Below, in pieces: positions 49,584 through 57,513 of a stretch of 64,000 nt of DNA; position 1 is the first letter of the stretch, and each line of letters starts with the position of its first letter. Location: NCBI RefSeq assembly GCF_041146875.1, contig NZ_JBFRXP010000001.1:62001-126000 (forward strand). The letters run 5' to 3'. The notes below the pieces were generated by a model. The model searched no databases. It saw only the letters and a list, made by a program, of their open reading frames with translations, and had not been told where the DNA came from. This DNA comes from Igneacidithiobacillus sp041146875. Its GTDB lineage: Bacteria; Pseudomonadota; Gammaproteobacteria; Acidithiobacillales; Acidithiobacillaceae. The translations under genes were made by a program, and so were the position numbers.

Positions 49584-49793
49584 ATGGACGCCCTCCCGAA
49601 AGAAAACGCCCGTTACAATCAGCCAATAAATTATACTGCAATCCGCGCCGCACGGCACCTACTGGCCGGAATCGCAGCCCTGCGCCGAGTAGATAACCCG
49701 ACCGCCGAAACTCTCGCGCTCATTGGCCTTGTGGCCACCGACTTACGACTGGCGCTTGAAGCTTTACGGGAGCGGGGTGCGCGTCATGACTGA
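49584..49793 (+). CDS. Small element protein of unknown function
   Basis: A 69-residue protein, MDALPKENARYNQPINYTAI, rich in Ala and Leu in its C-terminal half and probably helical. It starts 3 bp after the AlpA gene and overlaps the primase gene by 8 bp (ATGACTGA). The tight packing supports it being real. No family recognised. Confidence 0.62.
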   Translation: MDALPKENARYNQPINYTAIRAARHLLAGIAALRRVDNPTAETLALIGLVATDLRLALEALRERGARHD

Positions 49794-50652
49794 CTATATC
49801 CGCGAAGTGCTCGGTGACATGGCAAGTTGCGGCATCGTGCCGTCTGACCCTAGCGTCATCCAGTTCGACACGGCAACCATGATTCGCTTTCGCGTCGCGG
49901 GCGACAAGCCGGGCACTCTGAATGGATTTTGTCGATTGTTCAGTGATGGCCTGCCGGCTGGCGCGTTCGGAAGCTGGAAAACCGGCTCGCAGCATGTTTG
50001 GTGTGCCAAAAAGCAAGCCGATCTGACCGCCGCTGATGCGGCGGCGATTCATGCCCGCCTGGAGGCCGTCAAACGCGAGCGGGAGGCCGAGCAGGTACGG
50101 CAGCACCAGCAAACGTCAGAAGTCGCTACAGAGCGATTTAGGGGCCTCCAAGAGGCATCGCCGGATCATGGTTATTTGGCGCGCAAGAGGATTCCGGCAT
50201 TTACGGCACGCCAAGAGAAAGGTTTGCTGGTTTTGCCAATTCAGGACTTCGACGGTCAGATTCACAGCCTGCAAACGATAGCCGCAAATGGCCGGAAAAT
50301 GCTGCTCAAGGGTGGCGCAAAACGTGGTTTTCATATCCCGATTCGTGACAGCGGCGATGGTCGATTGCTGGTCTGCGAGGGCTTCGCCACTGGCGCGTCA
50401 TTGGCCCTGATGTTTCCCGAAGATGGAGTAATCGCTGCGATTGATGCCGGAAACATGCCACCCGTGGCAAAAGCGGCGCGAGAGCAGTTCCCTGAACGCG
50501 AGATCGTCTTGGCTGGCGACAATGACCCGACCGGCGTGCGGTTCGCCAATAAAGCAGCATGGGACATTCAAGGCCGGTTAATGATCCCCTCGATACCTGG
50601 CGCGGATTGGAACGACATTTTTGTCATGGAGGTGGCAAATGGCAGTCGTTAA
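49786..50652 (+). CDS. Toprim-type DNA primase (P4 alpha N-terminal part)
   Basis: A 288-residue primase. The N-terminus (MTDYIREVLGDMASCGIVPS) is followed by a GSWKTGSQHVWCAKKQ segment, then LARKRIPAFTARQEKGLLVL and a Toprim core. The conserved Glu lies in LLVCEGFATGASLAL (about residue 201) and the acidic pair in LAGDNDPTGVRFANKAA (about residues 245-247). It would prime replication of the element. In phage P4 the primase and helicase are one protein; here they are two genes overlapping by 14 bp. The start is ATG 49786, nested in the stop of the preceding gene. Confidence 0.88.
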   Translation: MTDYIREVLGDMASCGIVPSDPSVIQFDTATMIRFRVAGDKPGTLNGFCRLFSDGLPAGAFGSWKTGSQHVWCAKKQADLTAADAAAIHARLEAVKREREAEQVRQHQQTSEVATERFRGLQEASPDHGYLARKRIPAFTARQEKGLLVLPIQDFDGQIHSLQTIAANGRKMLLKGGAKRGFHIPIRDSGDGRLLVCEGFATGASLALMFPEDGVIAAIDAGNMPPVAKAAREQFPEREIVLAGDNDPTGVRFANKAAWDIQGRLMIPSIPGADWNDIFVMEVANGSR

Positions 50653-51955
50653 TTTCCCAACCAGCGAACCAAAAAAACCCGCAAAGCCGGATCATGTGCA
50701 GATCGCGGAATACCTCAGCCCTGATGGCGATCTGATCTATGCTCAGGACCAATTCTGGCGGTTCGACCCCGTTGGAATTTGGAAGCCATACCACGACGAG
50801 CAAGTAAAGCGCGACCTACAGTTAATCCACAGAAACCTGCACATCGGTGCAAAAGCCGGAGACATAAATGGCGCGGCGAGCATGGCAAAAGGCGTTTATT
50901 ACCGAGATGTTGAATGGGACAAATCCGACCAGCGTGCAGTCTGCGCCAGCAATGGCGTGCTGACTTATCAGGGCGGCGAATGGCGCCTGACGCCTTATCG
51001 CAAGGAGGATTACCGGCGCATCAGGCTACCCGTTGTTTATGATCAAAAGGCCACTTGCCCACGGTTCACGCAATTTGTGCAGGAAGTGTTCGCTGGTGCC
51101 GATGACGCCAAGGAACGAATCCGCGCCTTGGTGGAGATGATCGGACTTACCTTGACCGCAACAACGGAATTTGAGAAGGCCGCGCTTTTGGTTGGCAGCG
51201 GGGCTAATGGCAAATCAGTCACACTCCGGTTATTGGGCGATATGCTTGGCGATTATGTTTCTGGCGTGAATCCGCAAGAAATGGATAATCGCTTCCAGCG
51301 AGCAAGCCTTGATGGAAAGCTGGCTAATATCGTCACCGAATTACCGGAAGGAACAACGCTTCCCGATGGCGCGATTAAAGCCATTATCAGCGGCGAAGCA
51401 TGCACCGTCGAGCATAAGCACAAAAACCCGTTTTTGATGACGCCAAGGGTGAAAATCTGGATCGGCACAAACCACATGCCGGGTACACGAGACTTTAGCC
51501 CGGCGTTATTCCGCCGCTTCCTGATATTGAAGTTCCAAAATGTATTTAACGACAAAACCAAGGACACCCGGCTATCTGAAAAGTTACGGGCGGAAATATC
51601 CGGCATTTTGAATGCGTGCCTGGGGGCACTCGGAAGCGTATTTGATCGCGGCGAGTTGACCATACCGCCGAGTTCACATGAAGCCGTGCAGGATTGGAAA
51701 CGCGACGCGGATCAGGTGCTGACTTTTCTGGAAGAGGAAATGCTCAAGGAACCCGGCGCAAAAATCAGCAGCGCCGATGCCTACGCCAAATACCAGCAAT
51801 GGGCGATAGGCGCAGGCATTCAGCGGCCCGTCAGTCGGAAGGCACTCACTCAGCGGATCGAAGCCTTGGGATGGGGCACACCGGGCAAGGCCGGATCCCA
51901 GGGGCAGCGTGTCATCTGGGGGATTCGGGAGCGCCAAATGGGGGACATGCCATGA
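50639..51955 (+). CDS. Superfamily 3-type replicative helicase (P4 alpha / D5-like)
   Basis: A 438-residue ATPase. After an N-terminal D5-like region (GDLIYAQDQFWRFDPVGIWK) the P-loop is LVGSGANGKSVT (residues about 185-194). It is followed by DGKLANIVTELPEG and the sensor/arginine-finger stretch IWIGTNHMPGTRDFSPALFR. A C-terminal winged-helix-like part (KYQQWAIGAGIQRPVSRKAL) probably binds iterons. ATG 50639 follows GGAGG at ideal spacing. This is the likely initiator and helicase for the origin at about 53.0-53.8 kb. Confidence 0.9.
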   Translation: MAVVNFPTSEPKKPAKPDHVQIAEYLSPDGDLIYAQDQFWRFDPVGIWKPYHDEQVKRDLQLIHRNLHIGAKAGDINGAASMAKGVYYRDVEWDKSDQRAVCASNGVLTYQGGEWRLTPYRKEDYRRIRLPVVYDQKATCPRFTQFVQEVFAGADDAKERIRALVEMIGLTLTATTEFEKAALLVGSGANGKSVTLRLLGDMLGDYVSGVNPQEMDNRFQRASLDGKLANIVTELPEGTTLPDGAIKAIISGEACTVEHKHKNPFLMTPRVKIWIGTNHMPGTRDFSPALFRRFLILKFQNVFNDKTKDTRLSEKLRAEISGILNACLGALGSVFDRGELTIPPSSHEAVQDWKRDADQVLTFLEEEMLKEPGAKISSADAYAKYQQWAIGAGIQRPVSRKALTQRIEALGWGTPGKAGSQGQRVIWGIRERQMGDMP

Positions 51956-52200
51956 GCAAGGAAAACGATTACGCGATGGCCCAGGTGAGGCGTTTCATTA
52001 GTGAATCGCTCAGTCTGGAATCGTGGGACGTCATGCACAGTTCGGATGTGTACAGGCAATACCTGACATGGGCACACAACGCCAAGGCTACGCGTCTCCT
52101 ATGTCACCGCGCTCTTACGCGGCGTCTGGTGCTCATGGGCTTTGAAACCGTCAGGGGCGCAGGTGGCACGCGGTTGATACGCCAAAAAGGAGGCATCTAA
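51952..52200 (+). CDS. Small protein resembling a helicase C-terminal winged-helix module
   Basis: An 82-residue protein: MSKENDYAMAQVRRFISESL, then SSDVYRQYLTWAHNAKATRL and the C-terminal RRLVLMGFETVRGAGGTRLI. The latter part resembles the C-terminal DNA-binding tail of P4/D5-type primases (compare RIEALGWGTPGKAGSQGQRV in the preceding helicase), so it may be a duplicated or split-off DNA-binding domain. It overlaps the helicase stop by 4 bp (ATGA). Confidence 0.72.
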   Translation: MSKENDYAMAQVRRFISESLSLESWDVMHSSDVYRQYLTWAHNAKATRLLCHRALTRRLVLMGFETVRGAGGTRLIRQKGGI

Positions 52201-52709
52201 TGGACACTTTTTGGGCTGATATTTTGTCTGGCGGCACGGGCGCACGGGCGCGTAGGGCGGATGCAAGCTGCTGCAACGCTACTACAGCGAGTTTGTACAT
52301 ACATAAGGCACATATAAGGCGCAATGGGGAAAACGCGCCCTACGCGCCCGTGGTACCCGCAACAGTAACCACCGAAAACCCAAGTATTCCTGCTGATAAT
52401 CAATCACTTGGCGTTAAATCCGCTGTTTTGGCGTCCGGTGGCCTTGAGGGTGCTGGCACAAATGGCAATAGTTTGCGCAAACTTTTGGACTCAGCAACGG
52501 CCTATATCGCGTGCTGCGACTGCCAGCGGTTCGAGCCAATGCCGCCAGAGGTCGGGGACCCTGCATTCGGCCTTGGCGCCTGCACGCTGACGCTGGGCGG
52601 CCTGCCGCCTGCAGGAAGCCGACCGCACCCGACCCGAGGCACCAGCGCACCATACCCGCGAGCATTGCGGCGCTGTTCTGATTTTCAACTGAAGGAGACG
52701 AAACTATGA
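52200..52709 (+). CDS. Cysteine-containing element protein of unknown function
   Basis: A 169-residue protein. The first half is low-complexity. The second half has CCDCQRFEPMPPE, GLGACTL and a final RRCSDF. This spaced-cysteine pattern recurs, as far as I remember, in small proteins beside primase genes of integrative elements, and suggests a metal-binding knuckle. AGGAGG lies 6 nt before ATG 52200, and its start and stop overlap the neighbouring genes. Confidence 0.66.
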   Translation: MDTFWADILSGGTGARARRADASCCNATTASLYIHKAHIRRNGENAPYAPVVPATVTTENPSIPADNQSLGVKSAVLASGGLEGAGTNGNSLRKLLDSATAYIACCDCQRFEPMPPEVGDPAFGLGACTLTLGGLPPAGSRPHPTRGTSAPYPRALRRCSDFQLKETKL

Positions 52710-52906
52710 AGACCGAAACATGGAATCCTAAAAAGGCCGCGCACCTGGTGGCAAAACTCATGGAAGCCTTGCCGCACGTTGAGGCCGTCGAGTTGCGGAC
52801 CTGTGGGGGGCTGACACTAAGCGCCTTGTTCGACCCGGTCACTTGCTCCGTCGAGTTTGAGGACGGGGAAGGCCGGATTATCGCCAGGGTAAAAATCAAC
52901 GTTTAG
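52706..52906 (+). CDS. Small element protein of unknown function
   Basis: A 66-residue protein, MKTETWNPKKAAHLVAKLME, with alternating hydrophobic strands at the C-terminus (CSVEFEDGEGRIIARVKINV). AAGGAG precedes the ATG, which overlaps the previous stop (ATGA). Last gene of the alpA-led operon. No family recognised. Confidence 0.62.
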   Translation: MKTETWNPKKAAHLVAKLMEALPHVEAVELRTCGGLTLSALFDPVTCSVEFEDGEGRIIARVKINV

Positions 52907-52911
52907 CGCGA

Positions 52912-52963
52912 TTTGCAAAACCACCCCATGAAAGCGCCGGAAACGGCCCTAGAACGCACGCAA
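52912..52963 (+). repeat. 52-bp direct repeat, copy 1
   Basis: Begins TTTGCAAAACCACCCCATGA and ends GCGCACGCAA-like (GAACGCACGCAA). Matches 53411-53463 at most positions. Together the copies frame the first iteron cluster. Confidence 0.7.
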
Positions 52964-53252
52964 TGGGCAGGGGTGCTACTGTGCCCCACTCACCAGCTCA
53001 AAACGGCTTAGGCGTCGATTTGAGCGGCACTATAAAAAAAGCGGCCAATGTGAACGCGGAAAGCCAATACTTGCAATGCTTGCAAGTCCATTGTGAACGC
53101 ATTGTGAACGCCCTCATTGTGACCGCCGGAATCCAGTATCAGCAAGCCCTGCACGCCCATGGTGACCGCTCCCATTGTGGACGCGGTAACGCTGCAACGG
53201 CGGGGCTTGCAGGCGCATTGTGGACGCATTATGGACGCCTTGCCACCACCAG

Positions 53253-53278
53253 CCCGGCCAGTTGTGCCGGGTTTTTTT
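53253..53278 (+). terminator. Rho-independent terminator inside the iteron region
   Basis: Stem CCCGGC / GCCGGG, loop CAGTTGT, then seven T. It lies between the two iteron clusters and may end the alpA-led transcript. Confidence 0.85.
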
Positions 53279-53410
53279 GTGGCCGCGCTGTCACTGTGAC
53301 CGACGCCTCATGAATGAAATTCACAGGCACAGGACTTGCACTACTACTAGCAAGAATCGTCCCCATGAATTTTATTCACATGGCGGCGGTAACGATACCG
53401 ATAGACCGTT

Positions 53411-53463
53411 TTTGCAAAACTGACCTCATGAATGGCCCGGAAACACCCCCACAGCGCACGCAA
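53411..53463 (+). repeat. 53-bp direct repeat, copy 2
   Basis: Begins TTTGCAAAACTGACCTCATG and ends GCGCACGCAA; counterpart of 52912-52963. A third, shorter version of its start (CCCCATGAATGGGCCATTG) occurs at 53552. Confidence 0.7.
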
Positions 53464-53869
53464 GCCTCCGGGCGCTACCCTAGCATCACCTGAGCAGTTC
53501 CCACGGCACAGAGGCCAAGGAAACGCCCTTGCTGGGCGTTTTGCGAAATAACCCCATGAATGGGCCATTGTGAACACTGAAAGTCAGCGCCCGCATAGCT
53601 TGCACGGCCATTGTGAACAGCGTGTTAAACACCGTTCATAATGGACGCGGTAATGCCGCAACGGCAAGGCTTGCGCCCCCATGATGACCGTCACTGTGAC
53701 CGCCTCATGGTGAGCGCCAGATCCCAGAATCCGCAAGGCTTGCGCGCCCATGGTGAGCGCATCATGGACGCGGCATAGGCGGCTGGCCGTCGCCATCCGG
53801 TGAACTGGTCGGAAATCCCGACCGATTGCCCGGCTATGGGGGACGCCTCAGCGTCAGCCCGGCGGCAAA

Positions 53870-53897
53870 TTCCGCCAAGTGGGGACTGTATGGGGAC
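53870..53897 (+). repeat. 28-bp direct repeat near right element end
   Basis: Contains GTGGGGACTGTATGGGGAC; counterpart of 46399-46426. It lies 57 bp inside the intact tRNA att copy. Confidence 0.75.
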
Positions 53898-53956
53898 TAC
53901 TGGCCGGTTTTCCGAAATCAGGGGCCGGATGGAATCGCCTAACACTATGTTTTGAT

Positions 53957-54033
53957 TGGTGCGCCCAGAGGGAATCGAACCCCCAACCTACGGCTTAGAA
54001 GGCCGTTGCTCTATCCGATTGAGCTATGGGCGC
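53957..54033 (-). tRNA. tRNA-Arg (anticodon TCT), CCA encoded; integration target
   Basis: On the minus strand: acceptor GCGCCCA / TGGGCGC, D-arm GCTC...GAGC. Anticodon stem ACGGC/GCCGT with loop CTTCTAA gives anticodon TCT. T-arm GGGGG-TTCGATT-CCCTC, then ACCA. Its 3' half (53955-54002) is the sequence duplicated at 46242 and 44945, so integration kept the gene whole. Confidence 0.96.
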
Positions 54034-54141
54034 AATTGCGGTTATTGTAGGGCATGCAAGCCCCGCCTCGCTAGACGTTACGAAAATTTGTCGATTTTGT
54101 TTTTGACGTGTCAGGCGAGTCCGCGCTACACTCCGCCCCAC

Positions 54142-54234
54142 GGAGAGATGGCCGAGAGGCTGAAGGCGCTCCCCTGCTAAGGGAGTATGGGGCTAAACAC
54201 TCCATCGAGGGTTCGAATCCCTCTCTCTCCGCCA
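54142..54234 (+). tRNA. tRNA-Ser (anticodon GCT), CCA encoded
   Basis: 93-nt class II tRNA. Acceptor GGAGAGA / TCTCTCC, anticodon stem CTCCC/GGGAG with loop CTGCTAA (anticodon GCT). Long variable arm (TATGGGGCTAAACACTCCAT), T-arm GAGGG-TTCGAAT-CCCTC, 3' GCCA. Confidence 0.96.
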
Positions 54235-54249
54235 ATTAACCTCTGTGAA

Positions 54250-55257
54250 ATGACCCCATTGACGAAATCCGTTACGAAAAAATTGCTGGTTGTTGGTGGC
54301 GCCGGCTACATTGGCTCGCACATGGTCAAACTACTGGCACAGGCGGGCTATGCGGTTGTCGTGCTGGACAATCTCTGCACTGGTTTTGCCGATGCCGCTC
54401 GTTTTGGAACTTTGGTTATTGGTGACCTAGCCGATCCCGTCGTTCTGGAACGCCTCTTTGCTGAACACGACTTCGCTGCCGTGCTGCACTTTGCCGCCTT
54501 GAGTCAAGTGGGCGAGTCGATGCAGGCGCCGGATCGCTATTACCGCAACAATGTTGCGAATACCCTGAACTTGCTCGATACCATGCGCCAGCATCAGGTA
54601 CAGCACTTTATCTTCTCGTCTACTGCCGCGATTTTTGGCGAACCAGAAAGCGACAAGCTCACCGAAGATCATCCGCAGCGCCCCATCAACCCCTACGGGC
54701 GCAGCAAACGCATGGTGGAAGAGATCCTCGCAGATTATGGCAAAAGCTTTGGTCTGCGCTCTGTCGCGCTACGCTATTTCAATGCAGCGGGTGCCGACCC
54801 GGCGGGCGAGTTGGGTGAGCGCCACGACCCTGAGAGCCATCTTATTCCTCTCATCTTGCAGGCAGCCAGCGGACGGCGGGGCCACATTGCCGTCTTTGGT
54901 AACGATTACGCCACCCGCGATGGCACCTGCATCCGCGACTACATCCACGTTTGGGATCTCTGTCAGGCGCACCTGCTTGCCTTGCAGCACTTGCTAAACG
55001 GTGGCCAAAGCTTGGCGCTCAATCTGGGCAATGGCCAGGGCTTTTCGGTGCAGGAGGTCATTGATGGCGCCCGCCGCGTTACCGGTCGCGACATTGCCGT
55101 ACGCCACGAACCCCGCCGCGCCGGCGATCCTGCCATCCTCGTTGCCGACAGTACCCAGGCCCGCGCGCGTCTAGGTTGGCAGCCCGAATATGCCGAACTC
55201 GACGTCATTCTCCAACACGCGTGGGCCTGGGAGCAGAAAAAAGGCAGCCGCTGGTAA
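54250..55257 (+). CDS. galE: UDP-glucose 4-epimerase
   Basis: A 335-residue extended SDR enzyme interconverting UDP-glucose and UDP-galactose. KLLVVGGAGYIGSHMVKLL is the NAD-binding motif; SSTAAIFGEPE and NPYGRSKRMVEEIL (YxxxK) are catalytic; RYFNAAGADPAGELGE is diagnostic. The start is ATG 54250; the longer frame runs back into tRNA-Ser and is discarded. It may supply galactose for the polysaccharides made in this region. The 283 bp to trxA hold no gene. Confidence 0.93.
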   Translation: MTPLTKSVTKKLLVVGGAGYIGSHMVKLLAQAGYAVVVLDNLCTGFADAARFGTLVIGDLADPVVLERLFAEHDFAAVLHFAALSQVGESMQAPDRYYRNNVANTLNLLDTMRQHQVQHFIFSSTAAIFGEPESDKLTEDHPQRPINPYGRSKRMVEEILADYGKSFGLRSVALRYFNAAGADPAGELGERHDPESHLIPLILQAASGRRGHIAVFGNDYATRDGTCIRDYIHVWDLCQAHLLALQHLLNGGQSLALNLGNGQGFSVQEVIDGARRVTGRDIAVRHEPRRAGDPAILVADSTQARARLGWQPEYAELDVILQHAWAWEQKKGSRW

Positions 55258-55540
55258 TACAGCGCTGAAATTTGACTCCAGCGTCGCAGCCGCTATGATA
55301 CCCGTATTGTCTGAAACAAAATCATGGCGCAAGATCCTTGTCGTTTGCTAACCAGTTGATTTTTCAGTGGGGCAGGTCAATTCAAATAATTTTCCGCCCG
55401 TTTTTTGGAGGATGTACAGTCTTGATCAAGCCGCGTAAGCGGTATAGGCTCAACCAACATCAACAATTTTCCCAGTCTCGTGATCCCTGGTTCCAGGGCA
55501 AATTCCTGATCTGTATCTTGTGCAGAGGAGTTCTCTCCCA

Positions 55541-55867
55541 ATGAGTGACGCTATTTCTCATATATCCGATGAAACCTTCGACGCCGAAGTCTTGCAGGCG
55601 GATAAACCCGTTCTGGTCGATTTTTGGGCGGAGTGGTGTGGCCCGTGCAAAATGATTGCCCCCATTCTCGAAGAGGTGGCAGGCGAGTATGCCGACCGCA
55701 TGAAGGTGACCAAGTTCAATATCGACGAAAACCCTGCTACGCCACCACAATATGGTATTCGCGGTATCCCCACGCTGCTGCTGTTCAAAGCTGGTAAACT
55801 CGAGGCCAGTAAAGTGGGTGCCCTTAGCAAAGCTCAGCTCACCGCCTTCCTGGATAGCCAACTTTGA
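55541..55867 (+). CDS. trxA: Thioredoxin 1
   Basis: A 108-residue thioredoxin with active site WAEWCGPCKM, the cis-Pro loop RGIPTLLLFKAG and normal length. ATG 55541 is preceded by GAGGAG. The stop overlaps the TTG start of rho, giving the widespread trxA-rho pair. Cytoplasmic disulfide reductant. Confidence 0.97.
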   Translation: MSDAISHISDETFDAEVLQADKPVLVDFWAEWCGPCKMIAPILEEVAGEYADRMKVTKFNIDENPATPPQYGIRGIPTLLLFKAGKLEASKVGALSKAQLTAFLDSQL

Positions 55868-57234
55868 ATACCCCAAGACCCCGCCGCAAACCGCAAAGAT
55901 CCCCGAAATCCTTTCCCAACGAAGACCTTCTTCTCGAAGAAGAGGAGTCCTTTAGCCCCACCCCGGGTGCGCCCTCGGTTAACCTCAGTGAGTTAAAGAG
56001 AAAGACGGCTACCGAACTTGCGCTCCTTTGTCAGGAGCTGGGGATCGACGGCGCCGCACGGCAAAAGAAACAAGAGCTGATCTTCAATATTCTCAAGGCC
56101 CACGCGCGTAATGGCGATGCCATTTATGGCGATGGAGTGCTGGAAATTTTGCAGGATGGTTTTGGGTTTCTGCGCGCGGCATCGGGTTCTTATATGGCGG
56201 GGCCGGATGACATCTATGTCTCTCCCTCGCAGATCCGGCGTTTCAATCTGCAGACCGGTGATACGGTTTCGGGCCAGATTCGCCCACCCAAGGAAGGCGA
56301 GCGCTATTTTGCCTTACTCAAAGTAGAGAGCATCAACTTCGAGGGGCCGGAGGCGACGCGCAACAAGGTCAATTTTGACGATTTGACCCCGCTTTTTCCC
56401 GATGAGGCCCTGCGTTTGGAGTCTGATCAAATGGTCTATGGTGAGCCTTCGGCGCGCATCATCGATCTGATCTCGCCCATTGGTAAGGGGCAACGCGGTT
56501 TGATCGTGGCGCCGCCGAAGACCGGTAAAACGGTTTTGCTGCAGCAAATTGCCCACGCGATCACCGGTAATCATCCGGAGTGTTACCTGATTGTGCTCTT
56601 GATCGACGAACGGCCGGAAGAGGTCACCGAGATGCAGCGTTCGGTGAAGGGGGAGGTGGTTTCCTCGACCTTTGATGAGCCGGCCACGCGCCATGTGCAG
56701 GTTGCAGAGATCGTTCTGGAGAAGGCCAAACGCCTGGTCGAGCACAAACACGATGTCGTCATTCTACTCGACTCCATCACCCGTTTGGCGCGCGCCTACA
56801 ATACCGTCGTCCCTTCCTCGGGCAAGGTGCTCACCGGTGGTGTCGATGCCAATGCCTTGCAGAAGCCCAAGCGCTTCTTTGGTGCGGCGCGCAATATCGA
56901 AGAGGGCGGTAGTCTGACGATTATCGCGACCTCTTTGGTGGAAACTGGCTCGAAGATGGATGAAGTGATCTTTGAAGAATTCAAGGGCACGGGCAATATG
57001 GAAGTGCACTTGGATCGCCGCCTGGCCGAGAAGCGTGTTTATCCTTCCATCAACCTCAATAAATCCGGTACCCGGCGCGAAGAACTGCTGATACCCCAGG
57101 ATCTGCTCAACAAGATTTGGGTGTTGCGCAAGCTCTTGGCACCGATGGATCCGATGGAGTCGATGGAGTTTCTGCTCGACAAGGTGCGTGCCACCAAAAC
57201 CAATGCCGAGTTCTTTGATTCCATGAATCGCTGA
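55864..57234 (+). CDS. rho: Transcription termination factor Rho
   Basis: Hexameric RNA-dependent helicase that ends transcription. The N-terminal helical part is followed by the RNA-binding fold (ILQDGFGFLRAASGSYMAGP, IYVSPSQIRRFNLQTGD). Walker A is APPKTGKTVLLQQ and Walker B VVILLDSITRLARAYN; GGVDANALQKPKRFFGAARN holds the Q/R-loop region. The only usable start is TTG 55864, overlapping the trxA stop. This gives a 39-residue charged extension (rich in Pro, Arg, then Glu) before the residue matching E. coli Met1. No ATG or GTG lies nearer. Confidence 0.96.
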   Translation: MNTPRPRRKPQRSPKSFPNEDLLLEEEESFSPTPGAPSVNLSELKRKTATELALLCQELGIDGAARQKKQELIFNILKAHARNGDAIYGDGVLEILQDGFGFLRAASGSYMAGPDDIYVSPSQIRRFNLQTGDTVSGQIRPPKEGERYFALLKVESINFEGPEATRNKVNFDDLTPLFPDEALRLESDQMVYGEPSARIIDLISPIGKGQRGLIVAPPKTGKTVLLQQIAHAITGNHPECYLIVLLIDERPEEVTEMQRSVKGEVVSSTFDEPATRHVQVAEIVLEKAKRLVEHKHDVVILLDSITRLARAYNTVVPSSGKVLTGGVDANALQKPKRFFGAARNIEEGGSLTIIATSLVETGSKMDEVIFEEFKGTGNMEVHLDRRLAEKRVYPSINLNKSGTRREELLIPQDLLNKIWVLRKLLAPMDPMESMEFLLDKVRATKTNAEFFDSMNR

Positions 57235-57264
57235 GTTGCCCTGGACCCCAGGTGTTTCTCTGCT

Positions 57265-57270
57265 TATAAT
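57265..57270 (+). promoter_or_regulatory. Likely -10 box of rpmE
   Basis: TATAAT lies 34 bp before the rpmE ATG in the 69-bp rho-rpmE gap. No good -35 is seen at standard spacing. Confidence 0.5.
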
Positions 57271-57303
57271 CCGCCACTTTCTGAAAAACCCAGAGTGCTT
57301 GCC

Positions 57304-57504
57304 ATGAATCTCGAAATTCAGCCGAAATATGAAGAAGTCACCGTAACCTGCAGTTGCGGCGCGAGCTTCAAAACCCGTTCTACGGCGGGACGCGATTTGC
57401 ACGTCGATCTGTGCTCCGAGTGCCATCCCTTCTACACCGGTAAGCAGCGCAATGTTTCCGCTGCTGGCCAGGTAGAGAAGTTCCGCAAACGCTACGGTAA
57501 GTAA
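57304..57504 (+). CDS. rpmE: Ribosomal protein L31 (zinc-binding, C+ form)
   Basis: A 66-residue 50S protein. EVTVTCSCGASFKTRST and DLCSECHPFYTGKQR carry the CxC...CxxC zinc ligands. This is the zinc-dependent form, not the zinc-independent paralogue. ATG 57304 is chosen over 57295 by family length. Confidence 0.96.
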   Translation: MNLEIQPKYEEVTVTCSCGASFKTRSTAGRDLHVDLCSECHPFYTGKQRNVSAAGQVEKFRKRYGK

Positions 57505-57513
57505 GCGGCGTCG

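Larger units (their letters stand above)
53049..53772 (+). other. Iteron-rich non-coding region, probable replication origin
   Basis: About 15 copies of a 9-bp motif near TGTGAACGC (variants TGTGGACGC, TGTGACCGC, GGTGAGCGC, GGTGACCGC, TGTGAACAG) in two clusters. Cluster 1 is 53049-53238, with copies at 53049, 53092, 53103, 53118, 53161, 53176, 53219 and 53230. Cluster 2 is 53569-53772, with copies at 53569, 53612, 53695, 53709, 53752 and 53764. One pair is spaced exactly 11 bp. P4 alpha binds GGTGAACAG-type iterons, as I recall them, which these resemble. No gene is convincing in 52907-53956. The two clusters also share longer stretches such as ACGCGGTAA...GCAACGGC. Confidence 0.72.
46242..54001 (+). 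mobile_element. Integrated P4-type satellite/plasmid-like element at tRNA-Arg(TCT)
   Basis: About 7.7 kb bounded by a 47-bp direct repeat of the tRNA 3' half, with the intact tRNA at the right end. Gene order: tyrosine integrase, higBA, an unknown gene, AlpA-like regulator, small gene, Toprim primase, P-loop helicase, three small genes, then an iteron-rich non-coding kilobase. No virion or conjugation genes are seen. It resembles P4-like satellites or integrative plasmids that replicate when excised. The integrase lies at the end far from the intact tRNA, the less common arrangement. A third att copy at 44945 adds a 1.3-kb outer segment with mqsRA. Confidence 0.85.
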
